NCBI GenBank assembly: GCA_002452425.1
Contig: DKFQ01000098.1
Span: 1 to 10,990 of the forward strand
Direction: 5' to 3'
From: Sulfurimonas sp. UBA6792
Lineage (GTDB): Bacteria; Campylobacterota; Campylobacteria; Campylobacterales; Sulfurimonadaceae
Length of the DNA: 10,990 bases
Shown here in pieces: positions 1 through 6,446 of this stretch. A program made the translations under genes and the position numbers. How positions within the stretch are numbered: the first letter of the stretch is position 1; each line of letters begins with the position of its first letter. The notes beneath the pieces were generated by a model. The model worked only from the letters and a program-made list of their open reading frames with translations, had not been told where the DNA came from and searched no databases.

Positions 1-387
1 ATCAGCGGCGGGATTTTTGGGCTTGGAGAGCCACAAGAGGATAGGGTTTCGATGCCTGAGTCCCTTGCTTCTCTTCACCCCGCTTCTGTTCCCATCAACT
101 TTTACCACCATAATGAAGCGTTGCAACTCCGGCCAAACCCGCTAAGTGTGGATGAAGCGTTGGCACTTGTTGCGCTTACACGAAAGATGATTCCAGACGC
201 GCAAAGAATCATGGTTGCGGGTGGACGTGAGCTTATGTTTGGTGCAAGGGAGGGCGAGATATTTGCCCACGGTGCAAACTCCATTGTTATAGGAAACTAC
301 CTTACTACGAGCGGTAAGGCGATGGAGAGGGATTTGGAGATGCTTCACGCACTTGGACTGCAAATCGCAACAACGGTACAAAGCTGA
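1..387 (+). CDS. bioB: Biotin synthase, C-terminal part (5' end outside window)
   Basis: Radical-SAM enzyme that inserts sulfur into dethiobiotin in the last step of biotin synthesis, in the cytoplasm. The frame is open from base 1 with no stop, so the gene begins upstream; 128 codons are visible. They carry typical BioB C-terminal signatures: SGGIFGLGE at the very start, VPINF about residue 31, the AGGRE block, then the GANSIVIGNYLTT segment near the end. The radical-SAM CxxxCxxC cluster motif lies in the missing part. The ATG at 52 is an internal methionine, not a start. The stop TGA at 385-387 overlaps the ATG of the antiporter by one base (TGATG), so the two are probably translationally coupled. 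The biotin made would serve biotin-dependent carboxylases such as the pycA-type enzyme further right in this window. Identification is from recognised family motifs. Confidence 0.95.
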   Translation: MSGGIFGLGEPQEDRVSMPESLASLHPASVPINFYHHNEALQLRPNPLSVDEALALVALTRKMIPDAQRIMVAGGRELMFGAREGEIFAHGANSIVIGNYLTTSGKAMERDLEMLHALGLQIATTVQS

Positions 388-1559
388 TGCACGACTCCAT
401 TGTCCTTATCGTCACGATTTCACTCATCATCGTGCTCTCTCCCTTTTTTGCAAAAGTTTTAAGAATCCCCATCACACCCGTTGAGATTATCTTTGGTGCG
501 GTTTTTGGCTATGCGGGCTTTTTACATGAGGAGCATCTTTTTGATATCGTTGCAGAGTTTGGATTTTTATATCTGATTTTTATCGCAGGAACGGAGATAA
601 ACCTTAAAAGCACACTTAAAACCCCAAGAGAGCTAGTGAGAAAAATCGTTCTCTATCTTGCTATTTTGTACGGATTTTCCATCGCTATAACTCTCTATTT
701 TGGGCTAAGCAAGCTCTTTATGGTGCTTATGCCGCTTATCTCAGTCGGGCTTATCGCTACGCTCTCAAAAGAGTATGGCAAAACACCGTGGCTTGCTCTC
801 TCCATGACGGCAGGAGCCATCGGCGAGATAGTAAGCATCGGCTTTTTAACGCTCACTTCTGCTACGCTTCACACAGGAGTTGGTCTTGGACTTGTACAAA
901 CCATCTTTGCGCTTATCTTCTTTTTGCTCTTTATGTTCTCTCTCTTTCGTGCTATTGAGCTTCTCTTTTGGTGGTATCCTGAGGTTGCAACATCCCTTAT
1001 GCCCCATGACGACAAGAAGGAGCAAGATATCAGGCTCTCCATGGGCATCTTTTTTCTTCTAGTGGGAGCGATGCTCTATCTTGAGCTTGAGCTTGCCTTT
1101 GGGGCGTTTTTGGCGGGTATCTTTATACCTACCTTTTTTGAGCATAAAAAAGAGCTTCCTGAAAAACTAGCCTCTTTTGGCTTTGGGTTTTTGATACCTA
1201 TCTTTTTTATCCATATCGGCGCTTCATTTCACCTTGAAGCACTATTTATGGACGGACTTATCACGAAAGCGCTTCTTATTACTCTTGCTATGACAGTGAT
1301 GCGTGTTGTAGCTTCGCTTGTATTTGTCAAAGAGTTAGGGATGACGGACGCCATCTTGATGGGGCTCTCCCACGCAATGCCGCTTACGCTTCTCATCGCC
1401 ATGGCAACACTTGCTTACAATGCAAACAGTATCAACGAGTTATACTACTATGCGCTTATCTTGGCATCGCTCTTTCAGGCTATCTCTATCATGATAATTA
1501 TCAAACTTATCAACAACCATAAACTAAAAAAGAAGGAGCAACCGATTGAATCTGCTTAG
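387..1559 (+). CDS. Cation:proton antiporter, Kef/CPA2 membrane domain
   Basis: Inner-membrane protein of 390 residues made almost wholly of hydrophobic segments (about 11-12), as expected for the Na+/H+ exchanger domain of the CPA2 (Kef-type) family. It likely exchanges Na+ or K+ for H+. Visible signatures are the early IPITPVEIIFGAVFG stretch, the GAFLAG motif at residues 239-244 and an IPIFFIHIGASF stretch around 270-281. It ends in a short basic tail (KLKKKE) and lacks the C-terminal TrkA/RCK nucleotide-binding domain of KefB/KefC, so no ligand gating is evident. Its ATG overlaps the bioB stop and has no clear ribosome-binding site, suggesting reinitiation after bioB. Its end overlaps the next gene by 14 bases. 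Ion specificity cannot be read from sequence. Confidence 0.87.
   Translation: MHDSIVLIVTISLIIVLSPFFAKVLRIPITPVEIIFGAVFGYAGFLHEEHLFDIVAEFGFLYLIFIAGTEINLKSTLKTPRELVRKIVLYLAILYGFSIAITLYFGLSKLFMVLMPLISVGLIATLSKEYGKTPWLALSMTAGAIGEIVSIGFLTLTSATLHTGVGLGLVQTIFALIFFLLFMFSLFRAIELLFWWYPEVATSLMPHDDKKEQDIRLSMGIFFLLVGAMLYLELELAFGAFLAGIFIPTFFEHKKELPEKLASFGFGFLIPIFFIHIGASFHLEALFMDGLITKALLITLAMTVMRVVASLVFVKELGMTDAILMGLSHAMPLTLLIAMATLAYNANSINELYYYALILASLFQAISIMIIIKLINNHKLKKKEQPIESA
1533..1538 (+). promoter_or_regulatory. Ribosome-binding site deciding a TTG start
   Basis: AAGGAG lies 7 bases before TTG at 1546, inside the end of the antiporter gene. It supports TTG as the true start of the exported protein, because the resulting N-terminus is a clean signal peptide. 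Confidence 0.75.
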
Positions 1560-1989
1560 AAATCTCTTTATTTGTTTACTCTTGGCATACACTGCACATG
1601 CGCAAACCCCTTTTGTCCTCACGGGAGTAAAAAGCTACTATCCCGTGGTAGAGCTAAACACCGACAAGATAGACGCTTCCTACAAAAAGCGCATACTTGA
1701 TATGCTTGTACAAAAATCTACAGAGCTTGGAGTTGAGACTAAAAATTTCTCTACTCGTTCCCTTGCTTTTCTTATCTCCTACATCGGCGTTGGTGATACA
1801 TTAGCGCTTAAAATAGAGCTTATGCTTGGTGAGAGTGCTATGCGTCTTGACACCAAAGAGGAGATTTTTGTCCTCTCTTATCTCAATGGACGCATTTTCG
1901 TTCCAGAGGATGCAGAGGAGGAGTTGCTAGAGCATGCGGAGGAGCTTTTAGAGATTTTTGCTGCACAATATAAGGAGGATAACCTATGA
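1546..1989 (+). CDS. Exported protein of unknown function (147 aa)
   Basis: I do not recognise the family. The protein starts at TTG (good Shine-Dalgarno 7 bases upstream) with MNLLRN, a hydrophobic core and a plausible signal-peptidase I site after AHA (residue 19), so it is probably periplasmic, about 128 residues when mature. No cysteine remains after cleavage and no further membrane segment is obvious. The C-terminal 40 residues are strongly acidic and likely helical, rich in EEE/LLE. It overlaps the antiporter upstream by 14 bases and the thioredoxin-like gene downstream by 4 bases (ATGA), so expression is coupled to both. Being encoded directly before an exported thioredoxin-fold protein suggests a shared periplasmic role, but this is inference. 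Confidence 0.8.
   Translation: MNLLRNLFICLLLAYTAHAQTPFVLTGVKSYYPVVELNTDKIDASYKKRILDMLVQKSTELGVETKNFSTRSLAFLISYIGVGDTLALKIELMLGESAMRLDTKEEIFVLSYLNGRIFVPEDAEEELLEHAEELLEIFAAQYKEDNL
1972..1978 (+). promoter_or_regulatory. Strong ribosome-binding site for the thioredoxin-like gene
   Basis: AAGGAGG, nearly the full anti-16S complement, sits 7 bases before ATG 1986 and inside the last codons of the exported protein. It suggests the thioredoxin-like protein is made at a higher rate than its upstream neighbours. Confidence 0.7.
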
Positions 1990-2390
1990 AAAAGATAGTT
2001 CTATTTTTGGCACTCAGTGTTTTGCTTTTAGGCGATGGGTATAAAGAGTTTGCACAAAGCATGCAGTATGAAACAAACTATGAAAAAGCAGTTGGCAAAG
2101 CAAAAGCAGAGGGAAAAAACCTTATGGTTCTTATGATAACAAACTACTGCCCGTGGTGTACAAAGTTTGAGAAAAAAACACTGAGCGATACCCAGATAGA
2201 TGCCATGGTCAAATCTAACTATATTCCTCTTATCATCAACAAAGAGGAGAAAAACTTCCCCTCTTTTTTAAATGCCCCGATGGTTCCGACAACCTTTTTT
2301 GTCGATGCAAAAAATCAAAAAATCCTGCATGAAAGTGTCGGATTTTCTAACAAAACTGATTTTGAAAATCTCTTAAAAGCGCTTAAATAG
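1986..2390 (+). CDS. Exported thioredoxin-fold protein
   Basis: Small (134 aa) thioredoxin-like protein, probably periplasmic thiol:disulfide or DsbD-gamma/SoxW-like reductase. The N-terminus MKKIVLFLALSVLLLG is a signal peptide; no lipobox cysteine is present and the cleavage site is unclear. The redox motif is C55-P-W-C58, preceded by the beta strand NLMVLMITNY, and the family's cis-proline is P101 in MVPTTFF. CPWC differs from CGPC of cytoplasmic thioredoxin and is common in exported one-domain members. The ATG overlaps the preceding stop (ATGA). The 3' end overlaps fqrB on the other strand by 8 bases, leaving no room for a terminator. Its partner is unknown; a cytochrome c maturation, Sox or general protein-repair role are all possible. 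Confidence 0.87.
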   Translation: MKKIVLFLALSVLLLGDGYKEFAQSMQYETNYEKAVGKAKAEGKNLMVLMITNYCPWCTKFEKKTLSDTQIDAMVKSNYIPLIINKEEKNFPSFLNAPMVPTTFFVDAKNQKILHESVGFSNKTDFENLLKALK

Positions 2391-3339
2391 CCCTTTTGTC
2401 TTGGATGTGACACGCGATGGCATAGCCGTGGTTCAGCCCCAGAGCTATGCTTCCGCCAGACTCTTGTGTTATGTCTCCTGCTACAAAAAGCCCCTCTATA
2501 TTTGTCTCGTAGTTTGCATCATGAACGGGTTTGCCATCCTCCTCTTTTATGCCTGAACTTGCCAAAAATGCGCTTGGTGTCGTACCACCGATAGCGTAGA
2601 TAACCCTATCGTAGATGCGTGGTTCTATGGTGTCAAAGTTGGCTTTAACTCTCCCCTCTTCATTTTCTAGCGACACGATGTCCACACCCAAAATCGCCTC
2701 AACCTCTTTGTGCATGATGGCATTTGCGATATCTCTTTGGTTGGTGGGATTTGCCCGTCTAAATGTCTCTCGTCTGTAGCAGATGCTTACCTCGTTTTTG
2801 TTGGCAAGTTCAACCGCATACTCGATGGCACTATCGCCTCCGCCTACAACAAGCACCCTCTCGCCGCCCGCACAGCCATCAAGCGTAAAACCTACCTTGT
2901 TTTTTATCTCTAAAGGGATTTTGTAGTCTGGTTTGTTTGGCTTGCCCATCCTGCCGATGGTGACTACCACATACTTTGCATTGACGCTTCCGCCGCCCAC
3001 AAAAACTTCAAAATATCCATCCTTTTTTTCTATCTTTTGTACCTCTGTATGGGTTTTTAGCTCCACGGAGTGGTGCGCCAAAATCTCGTCAAAAAAGTCC
3101 AAAGTACTCTCTTTTGTCCCATCCACAAAGTAGATACGCCCGTCAAGTTCGACCTTTTGTCCCTTCCAATCTTTGTCAACCCTCTTGTTGTCTTTGTAAT
3201 ATTTTCGGATAGTAGAGTTGTGATTTTGGTCTTTTTCAAGCAAGATGATATCTCGAATGCCTTGCAGATAACTCTCCACGGCAGTAGCGATTCCGGCAGG
3301 TCCTGCACCGATAATGGCAAGATTGTACATATGGTTCAT
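2383..3339 (-). CDS. fqrB: FAD/NAD(P) oxidoreductase, flavodoxin:quinone reductase (FqrB) type
   Basis: Cytoplasmic two-dinucleotide-domain flavoprotein of the thioredoxin-reductase fold, 318 residues. The FAD-binding loop GAGPAG is at residues 11-16, the NADPH-binding VVGGGDSAIE around 161-168, and the second FAD motif GLFVAGD about 281-287. It lacks the CxxC redox pair of thioredoxin reductase. The segment YYKDNKRVDKDWKGQ closely resembles, from memory, Helicobacter pylori HP1164 and C. jejuni Cj0559 (FqrB), which couples flavodoxin reduced by pyruvate:acceptor oxidoreductase to NADPH or quinone. I chose ATG at 3339 rather than TTG 3345, because AGGA (3350-3347) is 7 bases from the ATG but only one base from the TTG. 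It is monocistronic and convergent with the left operon. A YpdA-like or ferredoxin-NADP reductase role is the alternative. Confidence 0.82.
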   Translation of the reverse strand: MNHMYNLAIIGAGPAGIATAVESYLQGIRDIILLEKDQNHNSTIRKYYKDNKRVDKDWKGQKVELDGRIYFVDGTKESTLDFFDEILAHHSVELKTHTEVQKIEKKDGYFEVFVGGGSVNAKYVVVTIGRMGKPNKPDYKIPLEIKNKVGFTLDGCAGGERVLVVGGGDSAIEYAVELANKNEVSICYRRETFRRANPTNQRDIANAIMHKEVEAILGVDIVSLENEEGRVKANFDTIEPRIYDRVIYAIGGTTPSAFLASSGIKEEDGKPVHDANYETNIEGLFVAGDITQESGGSIALGLNHGYAIACHIQDKRAI

Positions 3340-3366
3340 GGGCAAATCCTTTTTTGGTATAAGGGC

Positions 3367-3374
3367 ATTTTATA
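3367..3374 (-). promoter_or_regulatory. Putative -10 box of fqrB
   Basis: TATAAAAT on the minus strand, with transcription expected to start near 3360 and a leader of roughly 20 bases. A poor TTCGTT lies 17 bases upstream. It abuts the rightward -10 box, so the two promoters are divergent and overlapping and may compete for polymerase. Confidence 0.45.
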
Positions 3375-3375
3375 C

Positions 3376-3381
3376 TATAAT
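3376..3381 (+). promoter_or_regulatory. Putative -10 box of the methyltransferase-asnB operon
   Basis: TATAAT matches the consensus, with TTGGTA (3354-3359) 16 bases upstream as a weak -35. Transcription would start near 3388, giving a leader of about 145 bases before the methyltransferase ATG, which contains the hairpin repeat doublet. Confidence 0.5.
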
Positions 3382-3432
3382 TCGCAAATGAAACGAAAAA
3401 ACTTATTAGAGCTCTTGCATAACCTAAAGATG

Positions 3433-3501
3433 AGATTCCAAGTCAAGCTTGGAATGACTATATTTAGGAACGTCCGTCATCCTGAACTTGATTCAGGATC
3501 T
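3433..3501. repeat. BIME-like doublet of two inverted hairpin repeats
   Basis: Two 26-base units face each other across a 17-base spacer (3459-3475). Unit 1 (3433-3458) is a perfect 8-bp stem, ATTCCAAG / CTTGGAAT, around a TCAAG loop. Unit 2 (3476-3501) has stem ATCCTGAA / TTCAGGAT around CTTGA, the reverse complement of the first loop. Reversed and complemented, unit 2 aligns with unit 1 without gaps: AGAT, the loop and ATGAC are identical while the stem bases change in pairs. Read rightward, unit 2 encodes the HPELDSGS peptide that I know from dispersed repeats in many bacterial genomes. It therefore looks like a mobile palindromic intergenic repeat lying in the leader of the methyltransferase operon. 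Confidence 0.8.
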
Positions 3502-3532
3502 AAGTTTTGCAAATTCTACAATCTCTGCCACC

Positions 3533-4117
3533 ATGCCTAAAGTAGATAACAAAACATTCTACTCCACTGCCATAGAGAAGTACGGCATCACAGCCAAAGG
3601 CGTAAACTGGCACTCCAAAGAGTCGCAAAAGGTGCGCTTTGACATTATTTTGGAGATGTTGCCTCATGATATGAGCCTCTACAGTATTGCGGATGCGGGG
3701 TGTGGATTTGGGGATTTGTACCTCTACATGCACAAAAAAAAGAGAACACCAAAAGAGTACATCGGCATAGATGCACTGGTGGATATGTACTCCATCGCAA
3801 GTGAGCGGACTGGGTGTGAAATCATTGTTGCGGATATCTGCAAAGACACACTCCCTCCTGCCGATTTTTACATCTGCAGCGGTGCTATGAATGTTTTGGA
3901 AGAGTTTGAGAGCTATCTTTTTGTGCAAAACTGCTTCAAATCTTCTCGAATCGGCTTTTGTTTCAATGTCCTTCATGGCGAGCAAAAGAGCCAGACTTAC
4001 AACTACCTCACAACAGAGCAGATTATGCAGATGGCAAATCATTTGGGGGTTAAAGAGGTGATTTTGAGGGATGATTATATGCAAGATGACATCACTGTTA
4101 TGTTTTTGAAGGCTTAA
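3533..4117 (+). CDS. Class I SAM-dependent methyltransferase
   Basis: A 194-residue protein with the Rossmann-type methyltransferase core. Motif I is IADAGCGFGD at residues 52-61, an acidic residue ends strand 2 (D80 in YIGIDAL), and D101 in VADICKD fits the adenine-contacting position. The substrate is not evident. The N-terminal segment with FYSTAIEKYG and WHSKESQKVRFD seems characteristic of a Campylobacterota subfamily. I chose ATG 3533; the in-frame TTG at 3488 lies inside the hairpin repeat and would add 15 repeat-derived residues. No Shine-Dalgarno precedes ATG 3533, so the start is less certain than the frame. The gene is separated from asnB by only 2 bases, so the pair is one operon and may act on a common product. 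Confidence 0.82.
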   Translation: MPKVDNKTFYSTAIEKYGITAKGVNWHSKESQKVRFDIILEMLPHDMSLYSIADAGCGFGDLYLYMHKKKRTPKEYIGIDALVDMYSIASERTGCEIIVADICKDTLPPADFYICSGAMNVLEEFESYLFVQNCFKSSRIGFCFNVLHGEQKSQTYNYLTTEQIMQMANHLGVKEVILRDDYMQDDITVMFLKA

Positions 4118-4119
4118 AG

Positions 4120-5925
4120 ATGTGTGCTGTTTTTGGGATTTTGGGTAGCTATGAAGAGGGTATGGCTAGGGCGGCTCTTGGCAGACTTACGCACAGAGGA
4201 CCCGATTTTTGCGGTGTTGTGGAGCGTAAAAACCTCTTTTTTGCCCATCAGCTTCTTAGTATCATGGATACCTCTTCTGCTTCCGCCCAACCGCTTGCTT
4301 ACGAGAAGATTTTGCTCTCATTTAACGGGGAGATTTACAACTTTAAAGAGCTTCAAGCAGAGTTAAAAGAGGAGTTTACATTTAAGTACGCAAACGAGAG
4401 CGAGGTTCTCATTGCCGCTTATCTCAAATGGGGAGTGGAGTTTGTAGCGCACTTGCGCGGGATGTTTGCCATCGCTCTTTTAGACGATGAAACGCTCTAT
4501 CTTTTTCGTGACAGACTTGGCAAAAAACCGCTCTTTTATCTCCACAACAACGCATTTATCTTTGCTTCGGAGATAAAAGCACTTCTTCCTTTTTTGCACA
4601 AAACAGAGATGGACGGCGATGCGCTTTTGAGTTATCTCTCCTTTTTGGCACCCACACCGCCATTTACTTTTTTTAAAGGCATCAAAAAACTGGGAGCGGG
4701 AGAGTACCTTGTTTATAAAAACCATTCTTACGAGGTAAAGCGATATTTTGACCTGCTTGACGCAAAACCAAACCTCATTACCGACAAAGAAGAGGCAGTT
4801 TTTCGGGTGCGAGAGATGCTTGAAGAGTCCATAAGTATGCGTCTGGATGCCGATGTACCCATGGCATCGCTCCTCTCAGGGGGCATCGACAGTGCGGCGA
4901 TAAACGCTTTTGCACTAAAAGGCGGTGCAAACTTGCAAACCTACACTCTGGGCTACAAAGAGTTTGCAAAGTATGATGAGAGGCAAAACGCCAAAGAGAG
5001 TGCAGAGCTTCTGGGCGTGAAAAACAGGGAAGTTGTTATAGGGCAAGAGGAATTTTTAGAGGCAAGCGAGAGGGTTTTAGAGACCCTTGACGAACCGCTC
5101 AACGACCCAGCCGCAGTACCTCTCTACCTTCTTTTTGAGCAGATCAAAAATGATGGGTACAGAGTGGTTTTAAGCGGGGAAGGAAGCGATGAACTCTTTT
5201 TGGGGTATCGGCAATATTTTGAATTTTTGGATGTGCAGAACCTGACACGGCTAAAAAACAAAAACTGGCTAAGCAACTATTTTCACTCCAACTTCTCCAT
5301 GAACAGAGAGTGGGAACGCTACAAAAGAGTCTTTGACGGCACACTTTTGTTTCGCACCACAGGGGAGAGCTTTAGCGATTTGCAAAAAAATATCGCTATG
5401 CGCCAAAATGTAAGAGACAACGAATCGCTCAAATACATAAAAAGCTACCGAGAACGATTTGACGCATCTGCCCACACCGACGAGAGCATCTGGTACAGTT
5501 ACATCGACTTGCACCTCTTCCAAGCAGAACACTATCTTGCAAAGCTTGACCGCGTCAGCATGGCGCACTCCATTGAGTCCCGTACCCCGTTTTTAGACCA
5601 CAAACTAGCCTCTCTCATCTTTAGCATAGACCCAAAAATCCGCTACCAAGACGGCGTAACAAAAGCACTTTTAAAAGAGGTTTTAAAACCGCATATAGAT
5701 ACAAAAATACTCACAAGAAAGAAAAAAGGGTTCTCAAATCCTTTTATGGAGTATCTCATAGAGAGCAAAAAGATAGACCTCATAAGAGAGGTCAACGAGC
5801 AGAGCGGGATTTTTAAAAGGGACAAGCTTGACGAATACATACAAAAAGCCCACGCAGGCGGCTTCAAACAGCATGTCTGGGGGCTTTATGTACTTAGTGT
5901 GTGGATAAAGAAATATTTGCTTTAA
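4120..5925 (+). CDS. asnB: Asparagine synthetase, glutamine-hydrolysing (AsnB family)
   Basis: Cytoplasmic two-domain amidotransferase of 601 residues, within the family's normal size. The class II glutaminase domain comes first: catalytic Cys2 after methionine, HRGPD about residue 25, NGEIYN 69-74, NESEV about 92-96. The ATP-pyrophosphatase synthetase domain follows, with PP-loop SGGIDS at 253-258, a later SGEGSDELF motif and, near the C-terminal third, LAKLDRVSMAHSIESRTPFLD. All key residues are present, so it should be active, converting aspartate plus glutamine plus ATP to asparagine. ATG 4120 has GAAGG 7 bases upstream in the end of the methyltransferase gene. Some AsnB paralogues instead amidate glycans, peptides or other carboxylates; the coupling to a methyltransferase leaves that open. 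Its stop directly abuts the brnA stop on the other strand. Confidence 0.93.
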   Translation: MCAVFGILGSYEEGMARAALGRLTHRGPDFCGVVERKNLFFAHQLLSIMDTSSASAQPLAYEKILLSFNGEIYNFKELQAELKEEFTFKYANESEVLIAAYLKWGVEFVAHLRGMFAIALLDDETLYLFRDRLGKKPLFYLHNNAFIFASEIKALLPFLHKTEMDGDALLSYLSFLAPTPPFTFFKGIKKLGAGEYLVYKNHSYEVKRYFDLLDAKPNLITDKEEAVFRVREMLEESISMRLDADVPMASLLSGGIDSAAINAFALKGGANLQTYTLGYKEFAKYDERQNAKESAELLGVKNREVVIGQEEFLEASERVLETLDEPLNDPAAVPLYLLFEQIKNDGYRVVLSGEGSDELFLGYRQYFEFLDVQNLTRLKNKNWLSNYFHSNFSMNREWERYKRVFDGTLLFRTTGESFSDLQKNIAMRQNVRDNESLKYIKSYRERFDASAHTDESIWYSYIDLHLFQAEHYLAKLDRVSMAHSIESRTPFLDHKLASLIFSIDPKIRYQDGVTKALLKEVLKPHIDTKILTRKKKGFSNPFMEYLIESKKIDLIREVNEQSGIFKRDKLDEYIQKAHAGGFKQHVWGLYVLSVWIKKYLL

Positions 5926-6129
5926 CTAAGCCAACTTCTTAGAGATTTCGATATCTTGTTTTAAGAGTGAATTTATAATAGTGTTTAGAGAAAAATCTTT
6001 TGTTTTTTTCATCTTCTCAACAAAAAAACTCTTTACATCCTCGTCTAAATAGATTGGAATATCCAGCTCATTCAAAGGTCTATAAAACTTTCCTTGCTGA
6101 GCATTTGTAAAGTCATACTCTTTTTTCAT
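5926..6129 (-). CDS. brnA: BrnA-like antitoxin (ribbon-helix-helix)
   Basis: Small protein of 67 residues that should neutralise the BrnT toxin by direct binding and repress the operon through its DNA-binding domain. The N-terminus MKKEYDF plus a GKFYRP stretch is typical of BrnA N-termini, and DIPIYLDEDVKSFF followed by a predicted helix and FSLNTIINSLL fits a ribbon-helix-helix/CopG fold. I chose ATG 6129 rather than GTG 6138: it overlaps the brnT stop as ATGA and has AAAGG 8 bases upstream. It is shorter than the BrnA proteins I recall (about 80-100 aa). Toxin-first order matches known brnTA operons. It ends at the base next to the asnB stop, with no space for a terminator. Confidence 0.8.
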   Translation of the reverse strand: MKKEYDFTNAQQGKFYRPLNELDIPIYLDEDVKSFFVEKMKKTKDFSLNTIINSLLKQDIEISKKLA

Positions 6130-6419
6130 AACGGACACCTTTTATGATATATTTGTTGCTCATTTTTTGTAGCTTTTCTAGCAGATATTATTCTTACAGT
6201 CTCAACACCGTCGCTACCTCTAAATGTATGAACAACAACAAGTATCATAGCACTCAGAGATTTTCCAAGCAATATCCAACGCTCTTCTTCTTGTGAATGT
6301 TCCTCATCAAACATACTCAATGAATACTTATCACTAAAAACATAAGCAGCCTCTTCAAATGTGACATTATGCTTTTGGATATTTAATCGCTCTTTTTTTG
6401 GATCCCATTCAAACTTCAT
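6126..6419 (-). CDS. brnT: BrnT-like toxin (DUF497 family ribonuclease)
   Basis: A 97-residue protein matching the BrnT/DUF497 family, which has a RelE-like fold and acts as a ribosome-independent RNase that blocks translation. The N-terminal signature FEWDPKKERLNIQKHNVTFEEA (residues 3-24) and the C-terminal RIISARKATKNE block are those of BrnT; the protein is full length with no disruption, so it should be active. It is coupled to brnA by an ATGA overlap. It starts 27 bases after the carbonic anhydrase stop on the same strand, so it could be read by the metabolic operon as well as its own promoter. No Shine-Dalgarno precedes its ATG, and a TACAAT box ends 6 bases before it, pointing to a possible leaderless start. 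Confidence 0.87.
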   Translation of the reverse strand: MKFEWDPKKERLNIQKHNVTFEEAAYVFSDKYSLSMFDEEHSQEEERWILLGKSLSAMILVVVHTFRGSDGVETVRIISARKATKNEQQIYHKRCPL

Positions 6420-6425
6420 AATGCT

Positions 6426-6431
6426 ATTGTA
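6426..6431 (-). promoter_or_regulatory. Putative -10 box of brnTA
   Basis: TACAAT on the minus strand, 6 bases before the brnT ATG. TTGATA (6450-6445) lies upstream but at a short 13-base spacing. An 8-bp palindrome TGATATCA (6442-6449) overlapping the carbonic anhydrase stop could be part of the autoregulatory operator. Both assignments are tentative. Confidence 0.35.
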
Positions 6432-6446
6432 TCGTAAAAACTGATA

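Noticed and set aside
2383..3339. Thioredoxin reductase (TrxB) for the oxidoreductase
   Set aside because: The CxxC redox pair expected in the NADPH domain is absent, so it is not a disulfide reductase of the TrxB type despite lying beside a thioredoxin-fold gene.
3340..3345. TTG at 3345 as the start of fqrB
   Set aside because: The AGGA ribosome site is only one base away, too close to work, but is ideally placed for ATG 3339.
3433..3501. CRISPR-like repeats
   Set aside because: Only two units in inverted orientation with a 17-base spacer; this is a BIME-type arrangement, and no other repeat series exists in the window.
3488..3532. TTG at 3488 as the start of the methyltransferase
   Set aside because: It lies in the hairpin repeat, and the 15 added residues are repeat-derived; ATG 3533 begins the sequence that looks like the family.
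3500..4084. 194-codon open frame on the minus strand
   Set aside because: It is a shadow of the methyltransferase gene: no recognisable domain, cysteine/histidine-scattered composition and no ribosome site.
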